DNA from: Acorus gramineus
Taxonomy: Eukaryota > Streptophyta > Magnoliopsida > Acorales > Acoraceae
Length of the DNA stretch: 64,000 nt
Direction: 5' to 3'
NCBI GenBank assembly: GCA_030737835.1
Contig: JAUJYN010000014.1
Coordinates: 596,819-660,818, forward strand
The notes beneath the pieces were generated by a model. That model was not told where the DNA came from. It worked only from the letters and a program-made list of their open reading frames with translations, and ran no database searches. Below are positions 13,081 to 23,559 of this stretch, piece after piece; positions within the stretch are counted from its first letter, which is position 1, and every line of letters starts with the position of its first letter. A program made the position numbers and the translations under genes.

Positions 13081-16000
13081 TGTCACACCCCATGAGCGGC
13101 CGTCTCCGAGTGGTGACAAGTGTATGATACTGAGTATGTCAAGACCAAATTAAATTACAAAATAACAGAGGACTGAAACACAAGAGATAACAACGGAAGA
13201 GTATATACATATATAAACAACACAAGGCCAAGAAACATATAGCATTGACCCTCAAAAGAATTCACAATCACCGTCCCGTGTAAACATAAGTCATAATTAT
13301 AAAGTTATTTAATACATATCAACAAAAGCTACAAAAAACTTGATAAAAAAAGATCACAAAATAGCTGACAGGCTCTAGTCAGATAACCGGGAGGCACACA
13401 AGAAGCTCCTGCAGTACCTCAAACTCACTAATCATGTCCCCCACCCTACTTAGCACCTGGAATGTCACGCCCCAGGGCGGCCGTCCCCAATACATGGCAA
13501 ATATATATAATATCAGCAGTCCATACAAGAGATCAATAAAAGACTCTAAACAACATCAAAAATGACAACACAATCAATAATGTAGCTGACATAATATATA
13601 TACATATAGCGGAAGCTTAAACGACTGAGTCTGTAATTCAAAGACATATTACAGACCAGAATACATAATCAACTGTCTTGTGAGAGCCAATATAAACAAA
13701 GACATCCAAATACAAATGTTGTGTCCAAGCACGGATAACAATACATACAAGCAAAGAAGGGGATGCTGATGGCCTCTCACTCGCAGAACCCAAAACGTGA
13801 ACGCTGCTCCGCTACTGATGTGATGCCTCGGAGAGCTCCTCCTTCAGATCCGACTCAGTAACAACTGGAGGAAAAGAATATGCGAGGGGTGAGCCACACG
13901 CTCAGTGAATGGCACAATCTATGCAACACAACTCATATTAACCTTAAAATAATTAAAGTCCCTAAACGGGAGTAACTGTACAAGCTAGTGGGTCGTAACA
14001 TCGCCGACCCACCCCACCCTCACCCTTTAGGGGTGACTGCTCTCCACCCTTGGTCCACTGGTAGCCTCTCCCTCGCGTAGCCTCTACCTGGTATACTCCC
14101 ACGATCAGTACCCTCCGAACGCATCGGTGGTACCTACAGATGGGAGCCCTCTGTCAGGACAGCTTTCCCAACGCCGGGGAGTCCCTACTCGGATCCAACG
14201 AAGGGGAGAAAACAGCCTACTCACACGGATACGATCCTCTTGGATCCGTCGACAACGATTTCTAACACTACTAATGTCATGAATTCTCAAGAATTCCTCC
14301 AGGGCGCATAACTAAGATGCGGGGAAACATATATTATAATAACAAGGTTATAATATTCTCTAAGGCATGCTTATACCAATATAATCTCATTTTGATTTAA
14401 TTAAATTAAACTAAATGGGAAACATGCATAGATCAAGGCTTTTCAAGCATGGGACATGGTGTCTAGGCATGTATGGGCCTCTATACATGATACATGGATG
14501 TATATCCCTAGCATATAATGTCTAACATGGCATGGTTACATCATAGCAAAACATGCATTTACATAGGTTTTCATTCACACAAGTTAATATGCAGTTATGG
14601 TGCCCCAGGGGAGGGCAATGCACGCCTACGTGCATCGAACGCCTCCCTACTGGGTTGGATTGACCCACTCACCGAAACCCGGGTCGTTGCGTGACCGTTC
14701 GCCAAGATCTGCAAGACATGGGCATTCAATATGGTGAGTAAACTACACAAATGTACATGAAATTTACTAGGAATGCCTAAAACTTGGACAAGCATGCATA
14801 CGGGCTCGCACGCATGCGAGTACGCACGTACGCACGCAAGTCCGGGTGCCCCGACACCTACCCGAACCCTCGGGCAGCCACACGCATGGCCCCCCGCACG
14901 CGTACGCACACACGCGCCCCAGCACCCTTGGCGCACTGCCGCGCGCCTGCCCGGGCTCCCAGACGCGCTGTCGCGCGCGCGCGCACGCTTGCGCGGGCCC
15001 GCGCGCACTGCGCGTCCCGACCTGCACGTACGCGTGTGCGCCTGCCAGCTCGCCCGTCTGTGCGCGCAGACGAGCGCGCACGCGCGCGGATGGCCCCGCG
15101 CGCGCGCCCGAACCCCTCCCACCCACTCCTCAGCCCTCCCACTCCCTCCTACCACCTATGCAAGGCATGCTTGAACACTTAAAAGCCCTAACAATCATCT
15201 AAACAAGCTAAGGGAGGAGGAGAACTTACCAAAAAGGAGGGGAAAGAAAAGGGGGAAACTCGGGTGCCCTTTGCGCACCAAACCACCACAACCGCCACCA
15301 CCAACACCACCACCTTCTCAGCCACTCTTCAAGCCCTTGATGGCTGAAATCAGGGGTGGGGAGGGAAGGCATGAGAGGGAGTTAGAGAGAGGGGAAACAA
15401 AAACAAACAACACACAAAGATTGCACACACACATACCTTCCTTTTTCCTTTCTAGGTCTTTCTTCTTCTCCTTCTTTTTCTACCTCTATTTAGAACAACA
15501 AGGAAGAGGGAGTGAAGGAGAGAGTGAGAGGGAGAGGGAGATGGAGATTGAAGGGGACGCCCACCTATAGTTCTCCACACACACACACACTACACTCACA
15601 CACACACACACATTTATGAGAAAAAAGGGTTGGTGAGGCTTGACTTTGAGTCAACCCAACCACACAAAAAAACAAAAAGCTTTGACCAAGTCAATGGTCA
15701 ACTTTGACTTGGTCCAAGTCTTCTTGACTTGGTCAAGTCCCCCTTTGACATTCCAAAATCGGTCAAAACCCGGATACGATTCAGAACTGCCAAATTTTCT
15801 AAAACGTTATCGGAATTCGATGAAATTTTTGTGAGTGGCTCGAAATGGCACCAGGACTCATAATGTGCAGTTAGATTTTCAATTGGAGTTCTCGAGCTCA
15901 TGCAGATAGCTAAAAGTCCAAAATTTTAGCGGTTCCGATGAAAAAAAAGAAAAATTAAAAAACTGCCAGAAATGTCCCAAAGGTGACCAAAAGGCTAAAA

Positions 16001-16619
16001 AGTGACACATATATAACATGGAAAAAACCCATAACAATAGAGGGGTAATCCGGCGAAGGCCTAGTGAATGGAAGTAACTACAACACCTCAAAGTACAGTT
16101 CTGTCCATAAATAATTACATCAATGATTAAATTAATACAGGCCGACTCACACTACCTCTTTATGTCCCTAACATAAAGACAGATCCGTCTGCGTCCCATA
16201 CCACAGGCGATCCATCCCATGTTAGCAACGCTATACATATATACTCTAGTGACTGAAATGTCACTACACACAAACGTTTTACATTTTCTCCTGTCGCGCA
16301 GTGACTTCTCCTAGGCGATCCATTTATGCAAATGCATTGGCTCGGCCAATACAGGGAGTACCACTCCACCCGTTAAGTCCACCAAAGCCCGACTACAACA
16401 TAAACCGCACCAATGGAACCTGCCTTGGGCATCATCACTTTCCAAACAGGGTCGTCAAACCCACAATCTTGGATAAGGCCCCTCCGTCATCCAACCACTC
16501 TGACGTGTAGCCGATTTGATCTACCGGATACCGTGGGCGCCCAGGATGAACCTCGAAAATGCTCCCTCGTGAATGACACCCAATGTTTACCCTCACCTCA
16601 ATTGTAGGTGCGCACTCAT
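13081..16619 (-). mobile_element. Unidentified LTR-like sequence, split by a nested solo LTR-A
   Basis: It starts TGTCACACCCCATGAGCGGC at 13081, resembling the reverse complement of a plant Ty3 LTR 3' end (…GGGGTGTGACA) but clearly different from LTR-A/B. It runs to 13462, is interrupted by 13463-16018, and resumes at 16024. I see no coding frame. The right boundary is not clear; Tek1 begins at 16620 with no ACA terminus or TSD match to ACGAC (13076-13080). It is the only appreciable sequence between 13081 and 16619 that does not belong to the named families. Confidence 0.4.
13463..16018 (-). mobile_element. LTR-A solo LTR with TSD TGGAA
   Basis: The termini TGTCACGCCCCAGGG (13463) and GACACATATATAACA (16018) are both LTR-A ends in reverse. 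Perfect duplications TGGAA occur at 13458-13462 and 16019-16023. Length 2556 bp, no internal sequence. It contains the GC-rich alternating tract 14790-15125, the 36-nt module 14673-14708 (minus, AG before and GTGAGT after), a CA microsatellite near 15583-15612, and a C-rich CACCCTCACCC block. Confidence 0.95.
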
Positions 16620-19024
16620 CGTTATATATGTGTCACTTTTTAGCCTATTGGTCACATTTGGGTCATTTCTGGCCATTTTTCAATTTTTCTTTTTTCGATC
16701 GGAGCCGCTAAAATTTTAGACTTTTAGCTATCTGTGTGAGTTCGAGTACTCCGATTGAAAATCTCGCTGCATATTATGGGTCCTGGTACCATTTGGTACT
16801 GCCCATAGAAATTTCATCGAGTTCTGGTTACGTTTTAGAAAATTTTGCAGTTCCGAATCGTATCCGGGTTTTGATCGATTTTGAAGTGTCAAAGGATGAC
16901 TTGGACCAAGTCAATGAAGACCTTGACTAGTCAAAGATGACTTTTGACTAGTCAAGGGGTTTTGTTTGGTAGTTTGGATAGGTTGACTCAAGTCAACCCC
17001 CCACCAACCCCCTTTTTTGAGAATAAATGACCCTCTCTCTCTCTTTTTCTCTCCCTCTCTCTCTTCAACCCCCTAGAAAAAAAGAGAGAGTCATCCGACC
17101 CTTCTTTTCTTCTTCTTTGGTTGTTGTTGCTCCCCTTTGTGTCCCCTTTTATTTGTGTGAGAAGGAAGGGAAGAAGAAGAAGAAGCACAAGAAGGAAGTG
17201 CAAGAAAGAAAGGTGTGTTTGTGTTGTTGTTGATTTCCCTTTCTCTCTAGCTTTTCCCCTCTCATGCTCCCCTTGTTTCCCCTGATTTGTTGCAGCCAAG
17301 TAAGGCTGAGGAGGTGGGGGTGTTGGTGGTGGCGGTTGCGGTGGTTTTGGTGCGCCAAGGGCACCCGAATACCTCCCCTTTTCCTTCCCCTCCTTTGGTA
17401 AGCTCTTTTCCTCTCTTATCTTGTTTTAAATGGTGGGGGTGTTGGTGGTGGTGGGCGCGCAGTGAGCGTGAGTGTGCGCGGGAAGGACGCGCAGTGCGCG
17501 CGGGAAGGACGCATAGTGCGCGCGGGCGCGCGCGAGCGTGCGAGTGCACCAAGGGGTGCTGGGGCGCGTGCGTGCGTGCGTATGCATGCGTACGTGTGCG
17601 GGGGGCCATGCGTGTGGGTGCCCGAGGGTTCGGGTAGGTGTCGGGGCACTCGGACTCGCGTGCGTACGTGCGTGCTCACATGCGTGCGAGCCCGTATGCG
17701 TGCTTGTCCGAGTTTTTGGTATTTCTAGTAAATTCCATGTATATTTGTGTAGTTATACTCACCATATTGAATGCCCTTGTCTTGCAGATCTTGGCGAACG
17801 GTCACGCAACGACCCGGGTTGCGGTGAGTGGGTCGATCCAACCCAGTTGGGAGGCGTTTGATGCACGTAGGCGTGCATTGCCCTCCTCTGGGGCACCATA
17901 ACTACATATTAACTTGTGTGAATAAAAACTTATGATAATGCATGTTTCACTATGATGTAACCATGCCATTTTAGACATTGTATGCTAGGGATATACATCC
18001 ATGTATCATGTATAGAAGCCCATACATGCCTAGATACCATGTCCCATGTTTGAAAAGCCTTGATGTATGCATGTTCCCATCTAGTTTAATTTAATTAAAC
18101 CAAATGAGAGTATATTAATATAAGCATGCCTTAGAAAATATTATAACCTTGTTATTATAATATGTTTTTTCCCGCATCCTAGTTATGCGCCCTGGAGGAA
18201 TTCTTGAGAATTCATTACCTTAGCAGTGTTTAGTAATCATTGTCGACGGAACCAAGAGGATCGTATCCGTGAGAGTAGACTGTTTTCTCCCCTTTGTTGG
18301 ATCCGTGTAGGAACTAACCGAATTGGGAAAAGCTGTCCTGACAGAGGGCTCCCATCTGTAGGTACTACCGATGCATTCGGGAACGTACTGACCATGGGAG
18401 TATACCAGGTAGAGACTACTCGGGGAAAGGGCTACCGGTGGACCAAGGGTGTAGAGCAGTCTAATCTGTCCCAAAAGTCCTATGTCACCTCTAAAGGGTG
18501 AGGGTGAGGGTGTGGTGGGTCTGCGTCGTTACGACCCACCAGTTTGTACAGTCACTCCCATCTTGGGACTTTAATGATTTTTAAGGTTAATATGAGTTGT
18601 GTTGCATAGATTGTACCATTCACTGAGCGTGTGGCTCACCTCTCGCATATCTTTTTCCTCCAGTTGTCACTGAGTCGGATCTGAAGGAGGAGCTCCCCGA
18701 GGCATCACACTAGTAGCGGAGCAGCGTTCGCGTATTTGGGTCTTGCGAGTGAGAGGCCATCAGCATCCCCCTTTTTGCTTGTATGTATTGTTACTCGTGC
18801 TTGGGCACAATACTTGTATGTGGATGTCTTTGTTTTATATTGGCTCTCACAGGACAGTTGATTATGTATTCTGGTCTGTAATATGTCTTTGAATTACAGA
18901 CTCAATCGTTTAAGCTTCCGCTATATGTATATATATTATGTTAGCTACATTGTTAGTCGTGTTATTACCTTCGATGTTGTTTAGAGTCTTTTATTGATCT
19001 CGTGTATGGACTGTTGATATTATA
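16620..19024 (+). mobile_element. Tek1 5' LTR, main part
   Basis: Starts (C)GTTATATATGTGTCAC and runs to 19024, where a minus solo LTR-A is inserted. The last 43 bp of this LTR resume at 22027-22069 and end GGGGCGTGACA. Splice-like modules: donor after 17212 (AAG|GTGTGT), acceptor TTGCAG ending 17295, exon-like 17296-17397 before GTAAGC, 36-nt module 17788-17823, acceptor CTCCAG ending 18663. The GC-rich tract lies at 17455-17710. Confidence 0.92.
17788..17823 (+). other. 36-nt micro-exon-like module (Tek1 5' LTR)
   Basis: It is preceded by CTTGCAG and followed by GTGAGTGGG. The inside begins ATCTTGGCGAACGG and ends GGGTTGCG. The same length and borders recur in all LTR-A copies of the window. 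Confidence 0.5.
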
Positions 19025-19557
19025 TGTCAAGCCCCGGGCGTCCCCGGGACGCGGCAAGTGTATATATGATATCAGCAGTCAATACAGGAAGTCAATAATA
19101 TACCCATAACAACATCAAGAATTTCAACACAGACAACAAAGGGGCTGACATGATATATACACAAATAGCGGAAGCTAAAAGACTGAATGTGTAACTCAGA
19201 AATATATACAGACTCGATACATAATCAACTGTCCTGTGAGAGCCAATATATACAAAGACGTCCAAATAACATACAAACGCGTGCCCAAGCACGGAATATA
19301 ATACATACAATCAAAAGGGATGCTGATAGCCTCTGATACTCGCAGGACGTGGCGCTACTCCGCTACTGATGAAGTCCCTCGGGGAGCTCCTCCTCCAGAT
19401 CCGACTCAGATGACACTGGAGAATAATAATTATGCGAGGGGTGAGCCACACGCTCAGTGAACAGCACAACCCATGCATCACAGCTATATTAACCACCAGA
19501 TATTATTAACCACAATTTTATTATTCAAGCCACAAAATGGCAGGAACTACACAAATC

Positions 19558-19710
19558 CAGTGGGTCGCTATCGCCAACCCACTACACCCTCACCCTCACC
19601 CCTCAATAGGTGACATAGGATATTGGGACTTACAAACCAGTGGGTCGCTATCGCCAACCCACTACACCCTCACCCTCACCCCTCAATAGGTGACATAGGA
19701 TATTGGGACT
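19558..19710. repeat. Tandem duplication, period 80 bp
   Basis: The unit starting CAGTGGGTCGCTATCGCC and ending GATATTGGGACT occurs at 19558 and again at 19638, practically identical. Other LTR-A copies have one unit here, so the duplication is private to this solo LTR and recent. Confidence 0.9.
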
Positions 19711-20030
19711 GACTAGGCTGTTGGTCACCCTTGGTCCACCCATAGTCTCTCCCCACTCCGTAGGCCGTTCGGCCACCCCCACATTCAGCACAGTCTGTCC
19801 CAAATCAGGAGGTGCCTACTGATGGGACAACCTTTCTAACGCTGGGGCAGTCTCTACACGGATCCAACGAAGGGAACAGAACAGCCTATCCATCACATAT
19901 GATCCACTCGGATCCGCTGACAACACATCTCAACAACTCTAATGCCATGAATTCCTTAGAATTCCTCCAGGGTGCATAACCAAGATGCGGGGAACATATA
20001 TAATAATAATTAACGAGGGTTATAATATTA

Positions 20031-20151
20031 TTGGGAAAAGAACCCTTGGGAGGGCAGCGTGAGGTACCGATATAGGACATCACGACAACCAAACAAGGAA
20101 CACGGAGTACCCTAGCCCGGGTCTCAATGTTGACCTCGCAAGCCTCCTCCC
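20031..20151. repeat. 121-bp captured patch from the non-autonomous internal region
   Basis: The block from TTGGGAAAAGAACCC to GCCTCCTCCC matches NA1 internal sequence at about 52073-52190 (GACAACCAAACAAGGAACAC, GTACCCTAGCCCGGGTCTCA) and the reverse complement of NA2 near 63040-63155. It interrupts the LTR at a TATAATATTA site, with that 10-mer at 20021-20030 and 20152-20161. It looks like filler DNA copied during break repair, or a short insertion with a 10-bp target duplication. Confidence 0.85.
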
Positions 20152-22074
20152 TATAATATTATACAAGGCATGCTAATAATCATATGCTAGCTTTTAATTT
20201 AATAAATTAAACTAGTGGAACGCATGCATAGGCCGAGGCTTCCTAGCATGAGAACAGGGTGACAGGATGCATGGCTCTTACACATATCCTAAGGGTGCAA
20301 GTCCCTAACATACAAAGTCTAGGGTGGCATGCATACTACATTTTAATCATGCTCGCATGGATTACATACTACACAGGTTAATATCAACTACGGTGCCCCA
20401 GGGGAGGACGGTATACGCCCAAGTGCATATAACGCCTCCCTACTGGGTTGGATTGTCCCACTCACCAAGGACCGGGTGGTCGCGCGACCGTCCGTCGAGA
20501 TCTGCAAGATAGGGTAACCAACTTGGTGAGTAAAATACATAAATACGACAAAAAAATACATTAAAAATACACAACACTTGGACAAACGTACATACGGCCT
20601 GTACGCACGCGAGCCCGAACACCCCGACTCACTCCCGAACCCCCGGGCAGCCGTACGCACGACCACCCGACCCAGGCGCACAGCCGCGCCTCAGCCTGCG
20701 TGCCAGTCACACGGCCGAGCCCAGCCTGCACGCCCGGACACCCCGCTGAGCCCCCCACCAGTGAACCGTGCGCTTACTGCACCCTAGCGCAGCAACCCGC
20801 GCGCACACCCGCACGCCCAGCGCCCCTTCGCCGCATCCCACGCGCACCCCGCGCGCACCACTAGCTCGCATCGCCCGCTCGCACCACCCGCTCTCCCAGC
20901 CCCGGGTGCACCCGCGCGCACTGTGCCCCAGCGCAGCGCCCCGCACGCGTACCCGCCCGCACTGCACCCCAACGCAGTGCCCCGCACACACTCCCCGCTC
21001 GGCGCACGCGGCCCCACGCGCACGGCACACACTGCACCTCGCGCAGCGCTCCACGCGCACGCCCCCGCACTGCGCCCAGCGCGCAGCACCCGAACACCCC
21101 TGCTCCACCCACGCGCACGCCCGTGCGCACGCCCGACAGCGCCCAGCTTGCCTGCGCATGCCAGCCTGCACTGCCAGCCCACCCGAGCCAACCTACCACC
21201 CTGCCCGAGCCACTCTACCACCTCTCTCCGACCACCAATGGCCTCCAACGGCCACCAACAACCACCCACAGCCACCAGCACCCAAAATACCTCCTAAACA
21301 AGCATCTAAGCAAGAAAAGGAAGGAAAGAAGGCTTACCCTAGGAGAGGAAAGGAAGGGGGGCTGAAATCAGAGAAGAAAAGAGGGTGTTAGAGGGGGTCA
21401 AACTCGTGGGAACTCGAATCCAAGACCACCGGTAGATAGATCGGGATGAGATCTAACCTTTCTCTTCTTTGTGCTTTTGATTTTAACCCCTCTAGCTAGG
21501 TCAAAACCAAGAAAAAGAGAGAGGGGGAGAGAGAAAATCAAATGGGGAAGATGATGAATAGTGGGGGAGATATTTTAGATTCACTTATATATAATCCCCA
21601 CACTTAGATTAGGTTAACCTAGGTTTAATTAGGGTTTAAGCTAGCATTAGAGGGGTTTAAGTGAGATTTGACTTGGGTCAAACCAACCACGCAAAAAAAC
21701 AAAAGGGGTTGACCAAGTCATGGGCCCACTTTGACCAAGTCAACTTTTCCAATGACTTCTCGCTCGGTCAAAACCCCGATACGCCTCAGAACTGTGAAAT
21801 TCTGAAACGTACCAGAATTTGATGAAATTTTCGTGATCGGCTTGGAATGGCACCAGGACACATAATATGCAGTTAGATTTTCAATCGGAGCCCTCAACCT
21901 CAGGGTGATAGCTAAAGGCCCAAAATTTTTAGCGGTTCCGATCGAAAAACGAAAAAAAAATGAAAAACTGCCAGAATGTCCCAATGGTGACCAGAAGGTT
22001 AAAAGTGACACATATATAACATTATATATATTTGCCACGTATGGCGGATGGCCGCCCTGGGGCGTGACAAAAGT

Positions 22075-22086
22075 TGGTATCAGAGC
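22075..22086 (+). other. Primer-binding site of Tek1
   Basis: TGGTATCAGAGC, five bases after the LTR end at 22069. It is complementary to the 3' end of plant initiator tRNA-Met and would prime minus-strand synthesis. Confidence 0.9.
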
Positions 22087-22181
22087 CTGGTCCTGTCAGA
22101 GCCAATTGTTTTCTTAGAGATGAGTCCTAGGATTTCTATATGAGTATTCTGATCCTAGTGTCTGTTTCTTAGGTTGCTGAT

Positions 22182-23054
22182 ATGCCTCCTCGGAGAGGGA
22201 TGCGTGGACGTGGTCCCCCTCGGGCCTTGGAGGTTTCTGAACCTACCAGAGGCGAGGAGTCTACTGAAGGGTCCTCGGCTATTGGGCCAGGACCAGCGCA
22301 GGAGCCTCCTGCATGGGAGCGTGCTTATGCTCGTATCGCAGATCATTTGGAGACTCAGACCATGGCATTGGAGGCCCAGACTAGGGTGTTGGCTGATCAG
22401 GAGCGAGAGATCCAGGAGCTGCGGGCGGCCCGCGAGGAAGTTCCGCAGGTCTCGTTGGTAGTAGATCCACCTGTGGTGCCCGAGGTACCCCCTGTCCCAG
22501 TGGAGATTCCAGTAGAGGGAATTCAGGATCCCCTAGAGAGGGAGGTGGAGCTAGAGGCTGCGGCACGTGTGCATCAGAGCGGCCTCACCGCCTTTCTGAA
22601 GCTTCACCCTCCCGAGTTCTATGGCTTGTCGACGGACCCCCTTGCCCCCGAGCGTTGGTTGATGGAGATAGACAAGATCTTCTCGACCATGCACTGCACC
22701 GACCGCCAGCGTGTCTCACTGGCCACTTTCATGTTGAAGGGTAGCGCCGCCGACTGGTGGGCTACCCGATCGGTGGACATCCCCGAGGGTGTGGGGCAAC
22801 TTCTATGGGTAGGATTCCGGAGTTACTTCGTGGAGGAGTACTTCCTGTTTTTGACACGTCAGATCATGATGCGAGAGTTCGAGCAGCTGACGCAGAGCTC
22901 CATGTCAGTCATCGATTACTCTACACGTTTCACGAGGCTTTCTCAGTTCGCCCCCACCTTAGTGATGGATGAGGAGATGCGACGCTGTCGGTTCGACATG
23001 GGTCTCATTAGCACCATCAGGGTGCACATCACCTCTCAGGCGTTCTCGAGGTAG
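22182..23054 (+). pseudogene. gag: Tek1 gag (capsid region), stopped before the zinc knuckle
   Basis: Structural protein that would form the cytoplasmic virus-like particle. ATG at 22182 starts MPPRRGMRGRGPPR. A helical, Glu/Arg/Gln-rich region (about residues 40-90, ETQTMALEAQTRVLADQ) is followed by the retrotransposon capsid domain with the landmarks PPEFYG, PERWLMEIDKIF and DWWATR. The frame ends at TAG 23052-23054, where Tek2 has a tyrosine codon. A frameshift near 23095-23125 moves the remaining gag into the pol frame. The start codon is shared with Tek2, the 49390 copy, and NA1/NA2 (MPPR). Non-functional as it stands. Confidence 0.92.
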
Positions 23055-23559
23055 TCAGACTTGGTGTCTCGTGCGAGGACAGTCGAGCGAGACCTTGGGG
23101 TTCCTTCGGGGGTTCAAACCCCCTTTTGCGGACCAGAGGCCCCCCAGGAGCCAGGACCAGGGATGTCGCAAGAGCAAGCGGCCCCACTTTGATCAGCCAG
23201 CGACCGCCGCTACTCTAGTCGATGTGGTGCCAGTGCGAGGTCCAGCACCCATTGCTGCAGTACCAGTCCAGGCTAGGCGATCGGAGACGTGACGTTGTTA
23301 CCATTGCCAGCGGGTCAGACATATTTCCTATGATTGCCCTGATGCTGGCCGACCCCCTGTGCCTCGACAGCAGCCGCAGCAGCAGCTACAGTAGCAGCCA
23401 CGCCAGCAGCAGCAGCCGCAGCGTCAGCAGCAGCAGCCACAGGGTGGCCGAGTTGACCAGAGGAGGCAGCCAGTGCAGCCTGCGAGGCGTGCCCCTGCTC
23501 CTCAGCCGCAGCTTGTTCAGGGTCGTGTTGCAGCACTTATGGCCGAGGAGGTTTAGGCT
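23055..23559 (+). pseudogene. Tek1 gag C-terminus with CCHC zinc knuckle
   Basis: This segment links capsid and protease. In the pol frame the CX2CX4HX4C knuckle is readable from 23296 (C-YH-C-QRVR-H-ISYD-C), which binds nucleic acid. A CAG-rich stretch (about 23370-23450) gives alternating Gln/Ser runs depending on frame. In-frame stops at 23290-23292 (TGA) and 23554-23556 (TAG, CAG in Tek2) are in addition to the upstream frameshift. Confidence 0.8.

Larger units (their letters stand above)
19025..22021 (-). mobile_element. LTR-A solo LTR with TSD TTATA, nested in the Tek1 5' LTR
   Basis: Left terminus TGTCAAGCCCCGGGCG (slightly mutated), right terminus GTGACACATATATAACA. Perfect TTATA at 19020-19024 and 22022-22026. 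It splits the Tek1 5' LTR 43 bp before its end and lies in opposite orientation to it. At 2997 bp it is longer than other LTR-A copies because of a tandem duplication (19558-19710) and a 121-bp foreign patch (20031-20151). The 36-nt module is at 20466-20501 (minus); the GC-rich tract is 20595-21200. Confidence 0.95.

Noticed and set aside
22075..22086. tRNA gene at the TGGTATCAGAGC sites
   Set aside because: Only 12 bases complementary to the tRNA 3' end; it is a primer-binding site with no cloverleaf around it.
23315..23536. Alanine-rich minus-strand frame, and the matching one at 42855-43253
   Set aside because: Antisense shadow of the CAG-rich gag linker.
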